NCBI RefSeq assembly: GCF_021731785.1
Contig: NZ_JAKFWS010000012.1
Location: 62,001-126,000 of the forward strand
Reading direction: 5' to 3'
DNA: 64,000 bases
DNA from: Methylocystis sp.
Lineage (GTDB): Bacteria > Pseudomonadota > Alphaproteobacteria > Rhizobiales > Beijerinckiaceae
Shown: positions 59,982-64,000 of the stretch, piece after piece
How positions within the stretch are numbered: the stretch's first letter is position 1
Layout: the number at the start of each line of letters is the position of its first letter
Made by a program: the position numbers and the translations under genes
The notes under the pieces: generated by a model
Database searches by the model: none
What the model saw: only the letters and a program-made list of their open reading frames with translations
What the model was told of the DNA's origin: nothing

Positions 59982-60575
59982 ATGAAGCTGATCCCGGACG
60001 CTATGGCGCAAGCCCAGCCGTCACCGCCCGCCGCCGACGCGCCCGCCTCACCGCCGGCGGAGCCGATCGCCCCTGCCGCGCCGAGCGCGCCGCATCCGCC
60101 CGCCTCGACCCAAACGGGACAGTTGGTCGAATCCAAGCCAGACACGCCGCAGGCTCCGACTATGCCGGAGATGCTCGGCCAGCTTATTCCCATCTTCGTG
60201 GTGATGGGCATTGTGTATATCCTGGTCATTCGCCCGCGCTCCCGCCGTGAGAAGGACGCGCTCGCGCAGTTGCGCAACGTCCGTCGCGGCGACACGCTGG
60301 TCACCACGAGCGGGTTCGTCGCCAAGGTGACGAAAGCGATTGACGATACTGAAGTCGAGGTCGAGCTCGCGCCCAATGTGCGGGTGAAAATGCTGCGCAC
60401 CGCCATCGCCGAAGTGCGCGCCAAGGGCGAGCCGGTGAAGGAGGAGCCGCCGCCGGCCAAGACTGGAGGCGCAAAAAGCGGCGCAAAGCCGGCAAAGACC
60501 GGCGAGACCAGGCCGAGCGAAAATAAGTCGAGCGACGCCAAGGCCGATGACGCCAAGTCCGGCTCGCAGAGCTGA
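59982..60575 (+). CDS. yajC: Preprotein translocase subunit YajC
   Basis: YajC accompanies SecDF in protein export. The core has the single membrane helix (LIPIFVVMGIVYILVI), then RPRSRREKDALAQLRNVRRGDTLVTTSGFVAKVTKA and VRVKMLRTAIAEV. The 197-residue protein is about twice the usual size because of an Ala/Pro-rich N-terminal stretch (about 50 residues) and a Lys/Ser-rich C-terminal tail. secD and secF follow, so the assignment is firm. AAAGAG lies before the ATG. Confidence 0.94.
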   Translation: MKLIPDAMAQAQPSPPAADAPASPPAEPIAPAAPSAPHPPASTQTGQLVESKPDTPQAPTMPEMLGQLIPIFVVMGIVYILVIRPRSRREKDALAQLRNVRRGDTLVTTSGFVAKVTKAIDDTEVEVELAPNVRVKMLRTAIAEVRAKGEPVKEEPPPAKTGGAKSGAKPAKTGETRPSENKSSDAKADDAKSGSQS

Positions 60576-60611
60576 CGCCGTCCTTTAGATCCCCTAGCCG
60601 ATAGCAGGACG

Positions 60612-62204
60612 ATGCTGCGATTCTCGACCTGGAAATTTTTCGCCATTGTGGCGATGACTCTCGCCGCGGTGCTTGTCGTCGCGCCGAGCATGTTGTCGGC
60701 GTCCCACTATGAAGAGCTGAAATCGCGGCTGCCCTCTTGGCTCGTTCCGCCGACCATCGTGCTTGGCCTCGATCTGCAAGGCGGCTCGCATGTGATGCTC
60801 GAGGTCGATCAGGCGGATCTGATCGCGACGCAGATCAAGAACCTGCGCGACGACGTGCGCCGAATCCTGAGGGAGGAAAAGGTCGCCATCTCCGGCGGCA
60901 TCGGCGCGACCGCACGCGGCGTGCAGGTGCGCGTCGCCGACCCCGAGGACCGCGAGAAAGTTCTTGTGAAGCTGCGGCAGCTGCGCAACAGCTTCAGCAG
61001 CGCGCTCATGGGCGGGCCTTCGCCGCTCGACGTCGAGGCGTCGCCGGACGGCGTCATCCGCGTGACCATCACCGACGCGGGACTCAGGGACAAGTCCCGC
61101 AAGGCGGTCGAGCAATCGATCGAAGTCATTCGCCGGCGCGTCGACGCGCTCGGCACCCGCGAGCCGAGCATCCAGCGGCAGGGCGACGACCGGGTGCTCG
61201 TGCAGGTGCCGGGCCTCCAGGACCCTGAAACGCTTAAGGAAATTCTCGGCAAGACCGCCAAACTGGAGTTCCGCCTCGTCGCCGAACCTGGCCAAAATCC
61301 GTCGGAAGTCGAGGAGCTCGACCAGGTCGATCAAGAAGGCAAGATCGCGGTTGAAAAGCAGGTAATGGTCAAGGGCGAGGACCTCACTGACGCACAGCCC
61401 GGCTTCGACCAGCAAAGAAGCGGCGAGCCGGTCGTCAATTTCCGCTTCAATATTCGCGGCGCCCAGTCCTTCGGCGAAGTCACCTCGAAAAACGTCGGAC
61501 GTCTCTTCGCGATCGTCCTCGATAACAAGGTCATTTCCGCGCCGCGAATCTTGACTCCGATCACCGGGGGCTCGGGACAAATCTCCGGACGCTTCACTGT
61601 CGAACAGGCGAACAATCTCGCGATCCTACTGCGCGCCGGCGCTCTGCCGGCGAAGCTCAACATCGTCGAAGAGCGCACCGTCGGCCCCGGCCTCGGCCAA
61701 GACTCGATCGACGCCGGCAAACGGGCGGCCTATGTCGGCGCAGGCCTCGTCGTCGTCTATATGCTCGTCACTTACGGCGTCTTCGGCGTCTTCGCCAATC
61801 TCGCGCTCTTCGTGCATATCGCCTTCATCTTCGCCGGCCTCGTGCTGCTCGGATCGACGCTGACGCTGCCCGGCATCGCCGGCATCGTGCTGACGATCGG
61901 CATGGCGGTCGATTCGAACGTGCTGATCTACGAGCGCATCCGAGAGGAAAATCACGCGGGGCGGTCGATCCTCGCCTCGCTCGACGCTGGCTTCACCCGC
62001 GCCTTCGCGACCATCGTCGACTCGAACGTCACGATGTTCGTCGCAGCCGCCATCCTGTATTTTCTTGGCTCGGGACCGGTGCGCGGCTTCGCCGTGTCGC
62101 TTGCGCTCGGCATTCTGACGACCATCGTCACCGCGGTGACCATGACGCGCATGATGATCGCGGTTTGGTACCATTACGCGCGGCCGACGAGACTTCCGAT
62201 CTGA
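60612..62204 (+). CDS. secD: Protein translocase subunit SecD
   Basis: SecD uses the proton gradient to help complete export. The 530-residue product has an N-terminal helix, LGLDLQGGSHVMLEVD, a large periplasmic domain, KLEFRLVAEPG, and a C-terminal group of five helices with RTVGPGLGQDSIDAGKRAAYVGAG and MAVDSNVLIYERIREE. The length and layout are standard. AGGACG lies before the ATG. secF follows 13 bases later. Confidence 0.97.
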   Translation: MLRFSTWKFFAIVAMTLAAVLVVAPSMLSASHYEELKSRLPSWLVPPTIVLGLDLQGGSHVMLEVDQADLIATQIKNLRDDVRRILREEKVAISGGIGATARGVQVRVADPEDREKVLVKLRQLRNSFSSALMGGPSPLDVEASPDGVIRVTITDAGLRDKSRKAVEQSIEVIRRRVDALGTREPSIQRQGDDRVLVQVPGLQDPETLKEILGKTAKLEFRLVAEPGQNPSEVEELDQVDQEGKIAVEKQVMVKGEDLTDAQPGFDQQRSGEPVVNFRFNIRGAQSFGEVTSKNVGRLFAIVLDNKVISAPRILTPITGGSGQISGRFTVEQANNLAILLRAGALPAKLNIVEERTVGPGLGQDSIDAGKRAAYVGAGLVVVYMLVTYGVFGVFANLALFVHIAFIFAGLVLLGSTLTLPGIAGIVLTIGMAVDSNVLIYERIREENHAGRSILASLDAGFTRAFATIVDSNVTMFVAAAILYFLGSGPVRGFAVSLALGILTTIVTAVTMTRMMIAVWYHYARPTRLPI

Positions 62205-62217
62205 AGGGGCGACATTT

Positions 62218-63276
62218 ATGAAACTTCTGCGCCTCGCCCCGGAGAACACCAAATTCCCGTTCATGCGGTTCCGCCGCGTGAGCTATCCGTTCTCCGCTCT
62301 GCTCTCGCTGATCGCGGTCGCCCTTTTTATCTTCAAGGGCATGAATTTCGGCATCGACTTCGCCGGCGGCACGGTGATCGAACTGCGCGCCAAATCCGGC
62401 GCTGCGGAAGTCGGCACGCTGCGCACGCTGGGCGAAGGCCTGCATTTGGGCGACATCGAAGTGCAGGCTTTCGGCAATCCGGCCGACGCGACCTTGCGTT
62501 TCGGGTTACAGTCGGGCGGCGACGTCGCGCAGCAGGCGGCGGTCGAGCGGGTTCGCGACGCGGTTGGCGCCTATTACGATCTGCGCCGCGTCGAGGTCGT
62601 CGGCCCGCGCGTTTCGAACGAATTGGTGCAGTCGGGAACGCTCGGAGTGGTGCTCTCGATCATCGCGGTGCTGAGCTATCTCTGGTTCCGCTTCGAATGG
62701 CAATTCGCGATCGGCGCTGTGATCGCGACGATGCACGATCTGCTACTCACCGTCGGCTTCTTCTCGATCACGCAACTTGAATTCAACACCACGTCGATCG
62801 CGGCGATTTTGACCATCGTCGGCTACTCGTTGAACGAGACGGTGGTGGTGCTCGACCGCATTCGCGAAAACATGCGCAAATACAAGAAAATGGCGACCGC
62901 TCAGATGGTCGACATGTCGATCAACGCCGTCCTGCCGCGCACGATCATGACCGCGACGACGGTTATGCTCGCCTTGTTCGCGCTCGTCGCTTTCGGCGGC
63001 CAGGTGATCCGCTCGTTCTCGCTTGCGATGATCTGGGGCATTTTTGTCGCGACCTATTCGTCGATCTTCATCTGTTCGCCGATGCTGATATACCTCGGGT
63101 TGCGCAACGAAGACGCCGACAAGGCGGCAACGCAAAAGCACGAAGCGGAGCACAAAGCCGAAGACGCCGTTTCCGCGCAGGACGAAGCGCCCGCCACGCC
63201 GTCTGCAGCCGCCGAAAAGACGCCCGCGCCCGCTCGGAAGGCGACTGGCAAGCGGGCCAAGACGAGGCCGGCTTGA
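62218..63276 (+). CDS. secF: Protein translocase subunit SecF
   Basis: SecF is the partner of SecD. The 352-residue product has FKGMNFGIDFAGGTVIELRA, VGPRVSNELVQSGTLGVVLSIIAVLSYLWFRFEWQFA, VGYSLNETVVVLDRIRENMRKYK and five more helices. A 50-residue Ala/Lys/Pro-rich cytoplasmic tail follows the last helix. Its stop overlaps the start of the next gene as TTGA. Confidence 0.97.
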   Translation: MKLLRLAPENTKFPFMRFRRVSYPFSALLSLIAVALFIFKGMNFGIDFAGGTVIELRAKSGAAEVGTLRTLGEGLHLGDIEVQAFGNPADATLRFGLQSGGDVAQQAAVERVRDAVGAYYDLRRVEVVGPRVSNELVQSGTLGVVLSIIAVLSYLWFRFEWQFAIGAVIATMHDLLLTVGFFSITQLEFNTTSIAAILTIVGYSLNETVVVLDRIRENMRKYKKMATAQMVDMSINAVLPRTIMTATTVMLALFALVAFGGQVIRSFSLAMIWGIFVATYSSIFICSPMLIYLGLRNEDADKAATQKHEAEHKAEDAVSAQDEAPATPSAAAEKTPAPARKATGKRAKTRPA

Positions 63277-63650
63277 CCGCTCGCGACAGCGGCTATGTGC
63301 CCGGTCGCCACAAGATCGACGACTATGGCGGCGGCGGCTTTCGCTTCGCCGACATGTCGCACCGCGGCTCTATTCTCGCGCTGCCCTCCGGCGTGCGCGC
63401 CGTGCCTCTCACCGCCGCCGCTGACATCGATGAAGCGATGATCGACCACGCGCTTTCCGAAAGCGGCGGCCTCGACGTCTTCGTCGTCGGAACGGGACAG
63501 GATTTGCTGCCGCTTGCCGAAGGCTTGCGCGCCCGGCTGCGCGCAGCGGGCGTCGGTTGCGAGACGATGGCGACCGGAGCCGCCGTGCGCACTTACAATT
63601 TGCTCGTCGGCGAGGATCGCCGAGTCGGCGCGCTGCTGATCGCCGTGTGA
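63273..63650 (+). CDS. Mth938-like domain (DUF498) protein
   Basis: A 125-residue protein starting with TTG at 63273, overlapping the secF stop. It contains KIDDYGGGGFRFADMSHRGSILALPSGVRAVP and FVVGTGQDLLPLAEGLRARLRAAGVGCETMATGAAVRTYNLLVGEDRRVGALLIAV, the Mth938/NDUFAF3-like fold. In mitochondria NDUFAF3 assembles complex I; the bacterial role is unclear. The secDF-Mth938-phytoene-synthase-like order is typical of alphaproteobacteria in my experience. Confidence 0.86.
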   Translation: MTARDSGYVPGRHKIDDYGGGGFRFADMSHRGSILALPSGVRAVPLTAAADIDEAMIDHALSESGGLDVFVVGTGQDLLPLAEGLRARLRAAGVGCETMATGAAVRTYNLLVGEDRRVGALLIAV

Positions 63651-63651
63651 C

Positions 63652-64000
63652 ATGACCGCCGTCTCACAGGAGCATTATGCGCAGTGCGAGGAGCTTCTGC
63701 GGGCGCGCGATCGCGACCTGTGGCTCGCCTGTCTGTTTATGCCGCCGGACGCCCGCAAGCACATTCACGCTCTCTATGCCTTTGCCCAGGAAGCCGCCGA
63801 CGTCAGCGGCAAGGTCACGCAACCGCTGCTGGGCGAGATGCGGTTGCAGTGGTGGGTCGACGCGCTGGAGGGCGCCGCCGCGCCAGGCGAAGGGGCGCGC
63901 GCCAATCCCCTGGCTGACGCGTTGATCGACACGATTGAGCGCTTTGCTTTGCCACGAAAAGCATTCATCGCGCTGGCGGAAGCGCATATCTTCGATCTTT
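63652..64000 (+). CDS. Squalene/phytoene synthase-family protein, 5' part (cut by window end)
   Basis: The frame starts at ATG 63652, one base after the preceding TGA, and runs off the right edge; 116 residues are visible. LWLACLFMPPDARKHIHALYAFAQEAADVSGKVTQPLLGEMRLQWWVDAL matches the first helices of the squalene/phytoene synthase superfamily, including the substrate-facing basic and aromatic residues. Proteins of this type next to Mth938-like genes resemble NDUFAF6 (complex I assembly) as well as isoprenoid synthases. The first DxxxD-type motif is replaced by other residues here, favouring the NDUFAF6-like reading. The 3' part is missing. Confidence 0.8.
   Translation, partial: MTAVSQEHYAQCEELLRARDRDLWLACLFMPPDARKHIHALYAFAQEAADVSGKVTQPLLGEMRLQWWVDALEGAAAPGEGARANPLADALIDTIERFALPRKAFIALAEAHIFDL

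Noticed and set aside
1-64000. CRISPR arrays, prophage, complete insertion sequences, rRNA and tRNA genes
   Set aside because: I found no regularly spaced repeats, no transposase or integrase motifs, and no tRNA-like or rRNA-like sequence in reading the window.

Overview
The window is GC-rich, tightly packed bacterial DNA with short gaps, many 4-base stop/start overlaps (ATGA, GTGA, TTGA) and no rRNA, tRNA, CRISPR array or complete insertion sequence that I could see. The gene set points to an alphaproteobacterium, most likely of the Rhizobiales/Hyphomicrobiales: an aerobic (CobG-type) cobalamin operon, a perfect TTAA-N7-TTAA CtrA-type site before a PleC-like kinase, a SAM-II riboswitch before metZ, a DUF6456-type protein beside a DnaA-domain-IV-like protein, and palindromic repeats of the kind common in that order. 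A methylotroph such as Methylocystis/Methylosinus is possible, but nothing in the window proves it.

Layout. 1-7627: the 3' part of an aerobic cobalamin (B12) operon, cobN(partial)-G-H-I-J-L-E-M-B, almost fully translationally coupled; cobK and cobF are not in the run, and cobB carries an in-frame palindromic repeat. 7865-11289: a YafK-type L,D-transpeptidase lipoprotein, accA and an alpha/beta hydrolase. 11314-16991: a heavy-metal-type RND efflux operon (adaptor, pump, outer-membrane factor). 17294-24469: pepN, a PleC-like hybrid-sensing kinase and a separate OmpR-type two-component pair. 24644-33322 (minus strand): degP, corA, grpE, glnD, gshB, cysE, lemA, joining protein quality control, nitrogen signalling and cysteine/glutathione synthesis. 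33461-38130: sufE, a palindromic repeat, the DUF6456/DnaA-like pair, several uncharacterised proteins and a SixA-like phosphatase. 38270-43847: a large exported protein of unknown function, an enoyl-CoA hydratase, an acyltransferase-3/SGNH pair that probably modifies a surface glycan, and a pseudouridine synthase. 43909-51457: a TldD/TldE-like pair with a metallo-beta-lactamase-fold protein, a thiosulfate dehydrogenase-like dihaem cytochrome with a dCTP deaminase, and a vanadium haloperoxidase. 51531-52920: metZ with a promoter, SAM-II riboswitch and terminator.

52924-57656 is the most accessory-looking part: one TonB-dependent receptor set among three DUF2946-type small cysteine proteins, a 76-residue unknown and a 45-residue membrane peptide, all on the minus strand. 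It looks like a metal (copper or cobalt?) acquisition or sensing locus. 57859-64000 returns to housekeeping genes: apaG, argE, a His/Gly/Trp-rich exported peptide, yajC-secD-secF, a Mth938-domain gene and a truncated squalene/phytoene synthase-family gene.

The observations I rate highest are the DUF2946/TonB-receptor cluster, a predicted RNA structure that buries the ribosome binding site of degP, the palindromic element translated inside cobB, and the DnaA-domain-IV-like gene whose divergent promoter carries palindromes related to DnaA boxes. All functions are assigned by reading motifs; no database search was run.
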